This document shows positions 1 to 6,866 of a stretch of DNA of 13,631 bases, piece by piece (position 1 is the first letter of the stretch; each line of letters begins with the position of its first letter). The notes below the pieces were generated by a model. It was not told the origin of the DNA and ran no database searches. It saw only the letters and a program-made list of their open reading frames with translations. Source of the DNA: an uncultured Bacilli bacterium (GTDB lineage: Bacteria > Bacillota_I > Bacilli_A > RF39 > UBA660); contig CALVMI010000031.1 in NCBI GenBank assembly GCA_944345045.1, positions 1 to 13,631 on the forward strand. The letters are read 5' to 3'. Both the position numbers and the translations under genes were made by a program.

Positions 1-37
1 AAAAAATTTTAAATCCTTAAAAATGCCCACAATAACA

Positions 38-104
38 AATTTTGTCAATTATTATAATTTCGTATTTCGACAAAATTCGACTTTTTAGATTGACAAGCGA
101 ATTT
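38..104. repeat. Nested inverted and direct repeats around the first promoter
   Basis: AATTTTGTC (38-46) is a perfect inverted repeat of GACAAAATT (69-77). AAATTCG (73-79) is inverted as CGAATTT (98-104), straddling the -35 box at 90-95. TTCGAC occurs twice in direct orientation exactly 10 bases apart (66-71 and 76-81), which is about one helical turn. TTGTCAAT (42-49) is also the inverse of ATTGACAA (89-96). The placement suggests an operator for a regulator of the downstream operon. The 38-77 pair followed by CTTTTT (81-86) could instead be the terminator of a gene to the left. The sequence alone does not separate these readings, and some repetition is expected by chance in AT-rich DNA. Confidence 0.4.
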
Positions 105-118
105 AGAAACTCTATAAT
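90..118 (+). promoter_or_regulatory. Sigma-A-type promoter for the surface-protein operon
   Basis: A perfect -35 box TTGACA (90-95) is separated by 17 bases from a perfect -10 box TATAAT (113-118). Transcription would begin near 125 and leave a leader of about 70 nt before the first start codon at 195. A full-consensus promoter implies strong expression unless it is repressed, and inverted repeats flank the -35 box. It probably drives at least the three genes up to 3821. Confidence 0.85.
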
Positions 119-194
119 ATTATTGTATTGTAAAGAATATCCAAGAGCGACTTTATGTTTATATGTGGGGATGAAGTAAGAAGGGAAAAGGAAG

Positions 195-902
195 ATGCAA
201 GACAAGATCAAAGTAACATCAAAAAAGGTATTGCGAGAGAAAAGATTACGAAAAATCTTTCTGATCTTAATAGTTCTTCTTTTATTTTTACTTCTTTTGT
301 TTTATATGGTTGTTGGTATTGTTTATAATCGTGGAAATTTCAGCATTACGCTAGATGAAAATTTGTACTTCGATAGAGGTCTCATCATGTATGATGACCC
401 TGAATATAAGGTGTATAGGCCAGAGCTTTATGCTGAGGAGCCTAACTCGTTTGATAATATCTCACAGTATTGGCTTCCAGAAGATATTACAGCATCCGGT
501 GGTGGTAGTCACAATGGGGATAATTATTTGGCGTATACATTTTATGTAGAGAACATAGGTGAGGAGATTAGAGACTATTGGAGTGAAATTTACATTGAAG
601 GCGTCACAAGAAATGTGGATGAAGCCGTTCGAATTCGAGTCTATCGAAACGATGAGTACGTAACTTATGCAAAGGCAAGAGCAAATGGCACTGCAGAAAA
701 TAACACCATAGCTTTTCTAAGTGATACCGTAGCTGGTCGTGCTCATGTCGAAAACTTCATGCCAGGAAGTGTCGACAAGTATACTCTGGTAATATGGATT
801 GAAGGCAGTGACCAAGAGTGTACAGATGACATTTTAGGCGGCGAGTTTCGTGTTCGAATGCGATTCAATTCGGAATATGTTGAAGAAAATGTAGTGAGTT
901 AG
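195..902 (+). CDS. Membrane-anchored extracytoplasmic protein with SipW-substrate-like C-terminal block
   Basis: A 235-aa protein of unrecognised specific function. Residues 1-20 are strongly basic. Residues 21-44 form one long Leu/Ile/Val-rich membrane segment with no small-residue processing site of the TYA/WF kind seen in the following genes, so it is probably an uncleaved N-terminal anchor with the remainder outside the cell. The ectodomain has a strand-rich middle (YLAYTFYVEN, residues 111-120, then VRIRVYRNDEYV, 145-156). It ends in YTLVIWIEGSDQEC...GGEFRVRMRF (residues 196-224), matching the W-I/L-E-G-x-D block in the next three paralogues. The start has AAGGGA about 8 bases upstream. 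It is first in the operon, 14 nt before the next gene. Codon use looks richer in GAG, CGA and CGT than the two genes that follow. An assembly anchor or base subunit is possible but is inference. Confidence 0.85.
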   Translation: MQDKIKVTSKKVLREKRLRKIFLILIVLLLFLLLLFYMVVGIVYNRGNFSITLDENLYFDRGLIMYDDPEYKVYRPELYAEEPNSFDNISQYWLPEDITASGGGSHNGDNYLAYTFYVENIGEEIRDYWSEIYIEGVTRNVDEAVRIRVYRNDEYVTYAKARANGTAENNTIAFLSDTVAGRAHVENFMPGSVDKYTLVIWIEGSDQECTDDILGGEFRVRMRFNSEYVEENVVS

Positions 903-916
903 GAAGGGTAGGAAAA

Positions 917-2329
917 ATGAAAAAAAGAAATAACAAACATGAAAAAAGACTTAAAACATTGATCTTTGCAGTAGTAGTTTGTACATTCATCTTAGGTGCT
1001 TCTACTTATGCATGGTTTATTGGAATGCGTACCGTTAATGTTTCAAGTTTTGATGTTAGTATTGCAACAACAGAAAGTTTAATGCTTTCAATTGATGGCA
1101 AAACTTGGACAGAAAACTTAACTATTAATGGTGAAAACTATGATACAGCAGCTTATGATGGAAACACGAATAGTTGGGGTGGAGCCGATGGCTTAGTTCC
1201 AATGAGTAGTATCGGAAAAATTGACACTGCCGCATCAAGAATGATCCTTTATCAAAAAGGAAGTTTTACAGCTTCAAATGGTGGCTATAGATTAATGGCT
1301 AGCCAAGTAGAAAATGGCGTAGATGATGCTGGAGAAGCTGATGGTTATGTAGCTTTTGACTTATTCATTAGAAATATGTCAGGAGAAAAATATTACGAAG
1401 AAGTAGATATTTTAAATGAAGAAGCAATTTATTTAACTCCAGATTCATCAGTAACAGTATCTGAAGCTGGAGGAGTAGCAAATACAGGTATTGAAAATTC
1501 TGTTCGTGTTGCTTTTATGCAAATTGGACGTACACAATCTGATGCAGCAGAAGGTACAATAACAGGTATTACATGTGCAGATGCTGCTGGTGTATTAGGA
1601 ATATGTGATAGCCGTGACGCGACTATTTGGGAGCCAAATGATCGTGCTCATGTTGATAATGCTATCAGTTGGTACAATACTGCATGTAAACAAAGAAGTG
1701 TAGATGGTGATGATTTAACTGCTGAAGATGCTTATACAGCTGAACCTTGTGGAGCAATTGTTAACGGTCAAAATTATCCAACATATGCAGTAGGTGGTGT
1801 AATTGATGAAACAAGTAGTGTTGATAACTACGATGGTGCAGAATATAACGGATATACAGGAACAATTTCAGCTGATGCAGCACCTAATAAATTAGTTGGT
1901 GTAAATACATTTACCGATTCTGAAAAGAATTTACAAAGCACTGCTAGAATAGCATTCATCTATTTAGCACCAAATAGTGTTACAAAAGTACGTGTATATA
2001 TTTGGCTTGAAGGACAAGACGTAGATAACTATGATTTTGCTCAATTAGGACGTCAAATTTCAGTAAAATTTGGATTCACTAAAGAAAGATTCTATGGTGA
2101 AGATATTGATTACGTAGGACCAGAACTTCCAGAAGACGTTCAAAAAGACATGGAAGATGTAAGTTATACAGAAGAAGATGACGTATCAACAATTTCTGAT
2201 AGTTATATTACATTTGATGCAAATATTTTCAAAGTTCCAAAATGGATTGATACATTCTCATTTAAAGATGGAGATGTAACAAAAGTAGCTACCAGAGGTG
2301 TAGATGATTGGTCATTTGCAGAAGTATAA
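917..2329 (+). CDS. SipW-type signal peptide surface protein, tandem paralogue 1
   Basis: A 470-aa exported protein. It has a basic N-terminus (residues 1-13), a hydrophobic segment (14-29) and STYAWF (29-34). By analogy with TasA, which is cut at TWA/AF, cleavage would fall after Ala32. The ectodomain has blocks shared with the next gene: GYVAFDLFIRN (143-153), ANTGIENSVRVAF (188-200), IWEPNDRAHVDNAI (237-250) and VRVYIWLEGQDVDNYDF (358-374), then an acidic tail. Four ectodomain cysteines (220, 230, 257, 278) recur in the next paralogue and may form disulfides. There is no LPXTG motif and no C-terminal membrane segment. It starts 14 nt after the upstream stop with GGAAGGG as ribosome binding site. 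Being an abundant, self-assembling matrix or fibre subunit like TasA is inference; no enzyme motif was seen. Confidence 0.9.
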   Translation: MKKRNNKHEKRLKTLIFAVVVCTFILGASTYAWFIGMRTVNVSSFDVSIATTESLMLSIDGKTWTENLTINGENYDTAAYDGNTNSWGGADGLVPMSSIGKIDTAASRMILYQKGSFTASNGGYRLMASQVENGVDDAGEADGYVAFDLFIRNMSGEKYYEEVDILNEEAIYLTPDSSVTVSEAGGVANTGIENSVRVAFMQIGRTQSDAAEGTITGITCADAAGVLGICDSRDATIWEPNDRAHVDNAISWYNTACKQRSVDGDDLTAEDAYTAEPCGAIVNGQNYPTYAVGGVIDETSSVDNYDGAEYNGYTGTISADAAPNKLVGVNTFTDSEKNLQSTARIAFIYLAPNSVTKVRVYIWLEGQDVDNYDFAQLGRQISVKFGFTKERFYGEDIDYVGPELPEDVQKDMEDVSYTEEDDVSTISDSYITFDANIFKVPKWIDTFSFKDGDVTKVATRGVDDWSFAEV

Positions 2330-2339
2330 GAGGTGACAT

Positions 2340-3821
2340 ATGACAAAATATAACGAAAAACACAATAAAAGAGTTAGAAATTTAGCAATATTATGTTTAT
2401 TTTGCACGGTTATATTAGCAGTTTCAACTTACGCGTGGTTCATTGGAATGCGTACCGTTAACGTTTCATCATTTGATATCAATGTTGCTTCAACTGAAGG
2501 ACTTTACTTATCAATGGATGGAAAAAGTTGGACGTATAATCTAGATGTTATGAATGCTCCAAAATATGATAATAATGCAAACAAATTAGAAGATGTTGAA
2601 TTAATACCTATGAGTACAGTTGGTGATATGGATACAAAATCTTCAAGAATGAAACTATATCAAAAGGGGAGTTTAACAGCTACTAAAGGTGGTTATAGAT
2701 TACTTGCAAGTCAAGTAAATAACTACACTTCACAAGTAATGGATAGCGGTGAATATATTGAAGGAGATGGTTATGTTGCCTTTGACTTATTCATTCAAAA
2801 CTTATCAGGTGAAGCATACTATGTAAAAAATGATCCATTAAACGAAGAAGCAATTTATTTAACAACAAATTCATCTGTTAAAGTTTCACCTAACGGTGGT
2901 GTAGCAAATACTGGTATTGAAAATTCTATTCGTGTTGGCTTTGCTCAAATCGGCCGTGTAGAAGCAAATACAGAAAACGTTGACAATATCACAGCTATTA
3001 CTTGTAGAGATGTAGCAGCTGATGCTGATCAAGCTCAAGTAACAGCTATTTGTCGTAGTGCTTCTATTTGGGAACCAAATGATACAGCACACGTTGACAA
3101 TGCCATTAATTGGTATAATACAGCATGCGATGCAAGAACGGGTGCAGATGTAAATGCTGATGCTTCTTATGCAGATCGGGTAGATGTAACAACTTGTAAA
3201 GCAGTTGCTAATGGTACTGGTTATAGTACTTATGCAATTAGTAGAGAAATAAATGTGGAAGATAACGTAAATGTTTATGATGGCGAAGATTATAATACTT
3301 ACACAGCAAATGTAACAGATTATGATACATATGCTAGAGCAGATACTGATGATAAAGCAAATTATAAATTAGTTGATTATCCATATTTTACGGATACAAT
3401 GAAAAATAAGACAGGAACGACTCGTCCAGCATTTATGACTCTAGCACCAAATAGTATTACAAAAGTACGTGTATATATTTGGCTTGAAGGACAAGATATT
3501 GATAATTACGATTTTGCTCAACTTGGTGCAAAGGTATCAGTAAATTTTGGATTCACTAAAGAAAGATTTACTGAAGATGATGTTGATCATGATGGACCTT
3601 CTACTGAAATTACCGAAGGTATGAGCTATTATCCAGCAACAGGTGAAATAATTATTACAACACCAGATTCAGGAATTACTTATAATGCGGAAACAGGATA
3701 TTTTGTAATTCCAGCAGATTATAATACAGATTTCACATTTACAGAAGACGGAACAGCAATGACAGCAACTTATGCACTTAAAGATGGTATAGACACTTGG
3801 ACCATTAGTGAAACACCATAA
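2340..3821 (+). CDS. SipW-type signal peptide surface protein, tandem paralogue 2
   Basis: A 493-aa paralogue of the preceding gene, which it follows after 10 nt with ribosome binding site AGAGGTGA. Basic residues 1-13, a hydrophobic segment (14-29) and STYAWFIGMRTVNVSSFD (29-46) are almost identical to its neighbour, as are GYVAFDLFIQN (144-154), ANTGIENSIRVGF (189-201), IWEPNDTAHVDNAI (243-256) and VRVYIWLEGQDIDNYDF (376-392). The four ectodomain cysteines are kept at 222, 238, 263 and 286. It differs in inserted loops (about 128-140 and 312-340) and in its last 75 residues, where YYPATGEIIIT and ITYNAETGYFVIP look like two related strand units. Long stretches match its neighbour at nucleotide level. 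Probably a co-assembling surface subunit; no catalytic motif was seen. A hairpin follows the stop codon. Confidence 0.9.
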   Translation: MTKYNEKHNKRVRNLAILCLFCTVILAVSTYAWFIGMRTVNVSSFDINVASTEGLYLSMDGKSWTYNLDVMNAPKYDNNANKLEDVELIPMSTVGDMDTKSSRMKLYQKGSLTATKGGYRLLASQVNNYTSQVMDSGEYIEGDGYVAFDLFIQNLSGEAYYVKNDPLNEEAIYLTTNSSVKVSPNGGVANTGIENSIRVGFAQIGRVEANTENVDNITAITCRDVAADADQAQVTAICRSASIWEPNDTAHVDNAINWYNTACDARTGADVNADASYADRVDVTTCKAVANGTGYSTYAISREINVEDNVNVYDGEDYNTYTANVTDYDTYARADTDDKANYKLVDYPYFTDTMKNKTGTTRPAFMTLAPNSITKVRVYIWLEGQDIDNYDFAQLGAKVSVNFGFTKERFTEDDVDHDGPSTEITEGMSYYPATGEIIITTPDSGITYNAETGYFVIPADYNTDFTFTEDGTAMTATYALKDGIDTWTISETP

Positions 3822-3829
3822 GAAAGAAT

Positions 3830-3870
3830 AAGGAAAGAGTAAGAAAAATCTTACTTACTCTTTCTTTTCT
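3830..3870 (+). terminator. Internal terminator or attenuator hairpin
   Basis: GAAAGAGTAAG (3833-3843) pairs perfectly with CTTACTCTTTC (3854-3864) across a 10-base loop. The stem extends by about three more pairs, including one G-T, and runs into a T-rich stretch (TTTCTTTTCTT). It lies 8 bases after the stop of paralogue 2 and just before the ribosome binding site of the next gene. No clear promoter follows, so it probably reduces rather than ends transcription into the downstream genes. The T-tract is interrupted by C residues, consistent with partial termination. Confidence 0.65.
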
Positions 3871-3882
3871 TCCATTAAAGGG

Positions 3883-4989
3883 GTGAGAAGTATAACAACA
3901 AAAAGGAAAAAGAAAAGTATAAGTACAAGAAAAAAAGACCAAACTAAAACAAAGTTTAGAGAAAGAAAAAGTTTTAAAGTAACGGTCGTTTTAGTGTTGC
4001 TTTTTGGTATTTTATTTGTTTTTTCTACCTATGCTTGGTTTTCATCAAGTTTAAATGTTCAAATAAGAACGTTTAATATAGTAGTAGATCGAACAAGTGG
4101 ACTTTACATTTCTTTAGACGGAATAAATTTTGATAGTGCTGTTGAAATTAATTTGGATACAGTTATTCGTGAATTAAGGCAAACGTATCCAAACCATACA
4201 AATCAATGGTCAACAAACGGTCTTACTCCGGTATCATCTAATGGAATTACTAATTCAAATAGTCCAGTGTTTAATATGTTTCAAAGTAACGGAGTACTTT
4301 ATTTCAAACGAGACGTCAATCATGAAAATGGTTTTGTTTCAACAGAACAAATGACGGAGAATGAAGCAAAAGAATATAGCTATTACATAGCATTTGACTT
4401 GTTTTTCCAAAATATTACTGGTTCTCCAGTAAGTGATAATCTATACTTAGATAGCAGTTCGTCATTTATTATGAATGCCGATGCCAATGAAGAAATGCAA
4501 GGTCTAGGTAATTCAATACGTTTTGGAATTGTAAAAATTGGCAGTGTGGATAATGATGCCCCTGCTACGACAGTTCAAAATATAGGTTGTAATGGCCAAT
4601 GTGAATCTATTATTTATGAGCCAAATAGTCGTAATCACACCGATTTATCTATTGAAAGAGCAAGTAAATATGGCGTAACGTTAGTAAATGGCGAAAGATT
4701 TCCAACCTACGCATTCAAAAGAGCTGGTGGTCCAGTATACGTGAAAAATAGTGTTTCAGGTTCACCAAATATTGATTTAAATTACTTTGATTTACAAGAA
4801 ACCAGAACTGAAGAAAACATTGAAGATCCATTATTCCAAATACCAGATGGCATTACTAAAACACGTGTGTATTTGTGGATAGAAGGACAAGATATTGACA
4901 GCTTAGAAACCGAATCGGAAGGTGCTGAACTAACCGTTTCAATTAACTTTGTAAAAGATACAATGGGATATAACACATTTGATGAATAA
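3883..4989 (+). CDS. SipW-type signal peptide surface protein, diverged paralogue 3
   Basis: A 368-aa exported protein if read from the GTG at 3883. It has a very basic N-terminus, a hydrophobic segment (33-48) and STYAWF (48-53), then YIAFDLFFQNITG (168-180), GLGNSIRFGIVKIG (207-220), IIYEPNSRNHTDL (243-255) and TRVYLWIEGQDID (327-339). These are the same blocks, in the same order, as the two upstream paralogues. Only two of their four cysteines remain, as a CNGQC pair (236-240). It lacks the long variable insert and the C-terminal tail. The GTG lies inside the best Shine-Dalgarno match (AAAGGGGTGA, 3877-3886), so translation may instead begin at an in-frame ATA at 3892, giving 365 aa. It probably co-assembles with the two larger paralogues, perhaps as a minor or capping subunit; this role is inferred. 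Confidence 0.85.
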   Translation: MRSITTKRKKKSISTRKKDQTKTKFRERKSFKVTVVLVLLFGILFVFSTYAWFSSSLNVQIRTFNIVVDRTSGLYISLDGINFDSAVEINLDTVIRELRQTYPNHTNQWSTNGLTPVSSNGITNSNSPVFNMFQSNGVLYFKRDVNHENGFVSTEQMTENEAKEYSYYIAFDLFFQNITGSPVSDNLYLDSSSSFIMNADANEEMQGLGNSIRFGIVKIGSVDNDAPATTVQNIGCNGQCESIIYEPNSRNHTDLSIERASKYGVTLVNGERFPTYAFKRAGGPVYVKNSVSGSPNIDLNYFDLQETRTEENIEDPLFQIPDGITKTRVYLWIEGQDIDSLETESEGAELTVSINFVKDTMGYNTFDE

Positions 4990-5018
4990 AAAGAAAAGAA
5001 GAGGGGAAAGGTGATATT

Positions 5019-5168
5019 ATGAAAAATGAAAAAACGGTGGAGTTTGACTTATCACTTCTTAGTTTACAAGAATTAGTATCTGTATATCAAAAGGTAGAAG
5101 AGTTTTTAGAGTATTTAGAAAGCAAAAAAATAGTAGAAGAAGAGAAGGAAAAAGAAGAAAATGAATAA
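5019..5168 (+). CDS. Small acidic helical protein, 49 aa, unknown function
   Basis: A short reading frame from ATG 5019 to TAA 5166-5168, with a strong ribosome binding site AAAGGTGA (5007-5014) 4 bases upstream. The product has a hydrophobic-heptad middle (LSLLSLQELVSVYQKVEEFL, residues 11-30) and a Glu/Lys-rich tail (VEEEKEKEENE, 39-49). It should form one or two amphipathic helices in the cytosol; there is no signal or membrane segment. Its last 8 bases overlap the start of the next gene (ATGAATAA), indicating translational coupling and probably interaction with that 541-aa protein. Its length and helix pattern superficially recall exonuclease VII small subunit, but the characteristic XseB motifs are absent and no XseA is nearby. 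Function not recognised. Confidence 0.75.
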   Translation: MKNEKTVEFDLSLLSLQELVSVYQKVEEFLEYLESKKIVEEEKEKEENE

Positions 5169-6786
5169 TTTTTTAGATTTTATTTTAAAAGATATTGATA
5201 CGAAAACCCAAGTGCTTTCTGCTATGCCGATAAAAACCAAAACAAATAAAAAGAAGTATAATGAAAAAATCTCTGAATACCAAAAAAAATATACAGACTA
5301 TAAATCAAATTTGCGCAACTATTTACTTGCCAAAAGCCGTTCTTTTGAAATAAAAGACAAAGAAAATGTTGATTTCAATGCTTTAAATGAAAGAGTCACC
5401 GCCTTAGAACACGTCAAATTTCTTTTAAATCCTGCAAATACATATCTTGAAAAAATGGGATTCGATGTTTTACTATATCAGTTAAGTAATTACAACACAT
5501 TTAATTTCAATTCCCTAAATGAAATTATCAACGGCTTCTTAGATAAATTTGCGTTGGCTGGCATTCCTTTAACAAAAGAAGATTTTAACTATACTTGTTA
5601 TGTCGAAGAATACATGGCCTCTTTTTTAGAAATTCGGGAAAAGAAAATAGAAGGTCATGAAAGACTTGCCAATGTGTTTGAACAAATCTATTGGGTAAAT
5701 CCTGATATTATAGAACATATTGAATTGAATTTTAGAAAACTCATTCGTAAAAATGAAAAAAAATTCACAGCTTATATAAATGATCTTCAAAAAAAGGCAA
5801 TGGCAGACAACCAAGTAAATAACTACATGGATTGTTTAGAAAAAATTCAAAATGCTTATCAAGATATACATAATGCGAATCGTGAAAGCGTAGCAGATAT
5901 TATCGAAGCTTGCGAAAAAGGTGAAATGGATATCAATTCCTTTATGCAAGACAGCAAAATTAGAAGTTCTGCTTATGAATTCCTCGTTCCTGAGACAGTA
6001 GATAAAAATGATGTTGCCGCTATGCAGAAAGTATGTATCGTCCTAGAACGATTAGAAACAAATGTCATAGAGTACAACGGATACATGTCTTTTGAAAAAA
6101 TGATTCAAAATTTCAAAGAGGAATATAAAGATGTTAAAAAAGTAGAATTAAAAAAAGGTGAAGTAAGTGGCCTAAGATCTGTTTTAAATAAAATAGAAGA
6201 TGGCGAACAAGAACTTGAAAAATTGAATAAACGTATAGCAGGTAATAAAAATCCATTTTTCGATTTTAAAAATGAAATGGATTTAAAACAATTAAAATCA
6301 AAATCTGTTATGAAAGCAAAAGAATTATATGAATTATATCAAAAATATGATGAAGAATATTTTAAAGATAAAGTAATGGATATTATTAATCCAACTCTAA
6401 CTGTCAAAGATGTTTTAAACTTGTATGCAAGCTTTGATTATTTCAAGAAAAAAGCAATTCAAAATACTTTTAAATTAACGAATTATGAAGATGTTAAACG
6501 TTACAGTGAAGATTTTGATAAATTTGCAACAAATCCAATGAATGTAATCATGGAAGGAGTTCCTGTTTTTGAGGAAACAAATATTCCAAAGGTTATTGTG
6601 AATAAATATCGTTTAAATGGCATTAAAATTGATGAGATGGATTTATCTATCGATAATATTCAAAGTCTATTAAATCGTATTCAACTTATCTTGCGAATTC
6701 ATAAGATAGAGACAAGTACTTTATCGGTTGAAAAAATTTGGTTTATGATTCAGGTTCGAAATTTACTTCAAACAAAAGAGGTTTAA
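5161..6786 (+). CDS. Large helical cytosolic protein of unknown function
   Basis: A 541-aa protein I do not recognise. There is no signal peptide or membrane segment, and it is rich in Lys, Glu, Asn and Leu, so it is predicted cytosolic and almost wholly helical. Residues 25-60 are a charged helix (KTKTNKKKYNEKISEYQKKY), 75-215 is a helical region with Tyr and Phe clusters, and 310-400 is coiled-coil-like (LNKIEDGEQELEKLNKRIAG, 342-361). The C-terminal quarter (405-541) is a compact helical domain ending in IWFMIQVRNLLQ. No Walker, kinase, nuclease or DNA-binding motif was seen. ATG 5161 overlaps the end of the 49-aa gene by 8 bases; AAGGA at 5145-5149 supports this start. Its place between surface-protein units suggests a cytoplasmic scaffold or regulator for their assembly, but that is guesswork. 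Confidence 0.85.
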   Translation: MNNFLDFILKDIDTKTQVLSAMPIKTKTNKKKYNEKISEYQKKYTDYKSNLRNYLLAKSRSFEIKDKENVDFNALNERVTALEHVKFLLNPANTYLEKMGFDVLLYQLSNYNTFNFNSLNEIINGFLDKFALAGIPLTKEDFNYTCYVEEYMASFLEIREKKIEGHERLANVFEQIYWVNPDIIEHIELNFRKLIRKNEKKFTAYINDLQKKAMADNQVNNYMDCLEKIQNAYQDIHNANRESVADIIEACEKGEMDINSFMQDSKIRSSAYEFLVPETVDKNDVAAMQKVCIVLERLETNVIEYNGYMSFEKMIQNFKEEYKDVKKVELKKGEVSGLRSVLNKIEDGEQELEKLNKRIAGNKNPFFDFKNEMDLKQLKSKSVMKAKELYELYQKYDEEYFKDKVMDIINPTLTVKDVLNLYASFDYFKKKAIQNTFKLTNYEDVKRYSEDFDKFATNPMNVIMEGVPVFEETNIPKVIVNKYRLNGIKIDEMDLSIDNIQSLLNRIQLILRIHKIETSTLSVEKIWFMIQVRNLLQTKEV

Positions 6787-6801
6787 ACAACTTCTTTTTT
6801 T
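6774..6801 (+). terminator. Intrinsic terminator after the 541-aa gene
   Basis: AAAAGAGGTT (6774-6783) pairs with AACTTCTTTT (6789-6798) with one G-T pair across a 5-base loop, followed by continuous T residues to 6801. The loop contains the gene's TAA stop, so the hairpin overlaps the last coding bases. It separates the first transcription unit from the promoter just downstream. Confidence 0.75.
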
Positions 6802-6831
6802 GATGCAAAAAATGTCGAATTATGATATACT
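6800..6831 (+). promoter_or_regulatory. Extended -10 promoter for the second surface-protein unit
   Basis: TGATATACT (6823-6831) is an extended -10 element: TG, one base, then TATACT, 5 of 6 to consensus. The best -35-like hexamer is TTGATG at 6800-6805, but its spacing of 20 bases is long, so the TG extension probably compensates. Transcription would start near 6838, about 29 nt before the ATG at 6867. Confidence 0.65.
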
Positions 6832-6866
6832 TAGTCTAGTATAGAAGAGTAAAAGGAAGAAAGTAT

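Noticed and set aside
17..211. 64-codon minus-strand frame across the leader
   Set aside because: It crosses the consensus + strand promoter and the first start codon and shows no plausible ribosome binding site or protein features.
917..3821. Repeats considered as a CRISPR array or mobile-element duplication
   Set aside because: The repeated DNA is in-frame protein-coding homology between two paralogues; there are no short regular repeats with unique spacers, no transposase and no terminal inverted repeats.
5019..5168. Exonuclease VII small subunit (XseB)
   Set aside because: Similar size and helical nature only; the characteristic XseB motif pattern is absent and the adjacent gene is not XseA.
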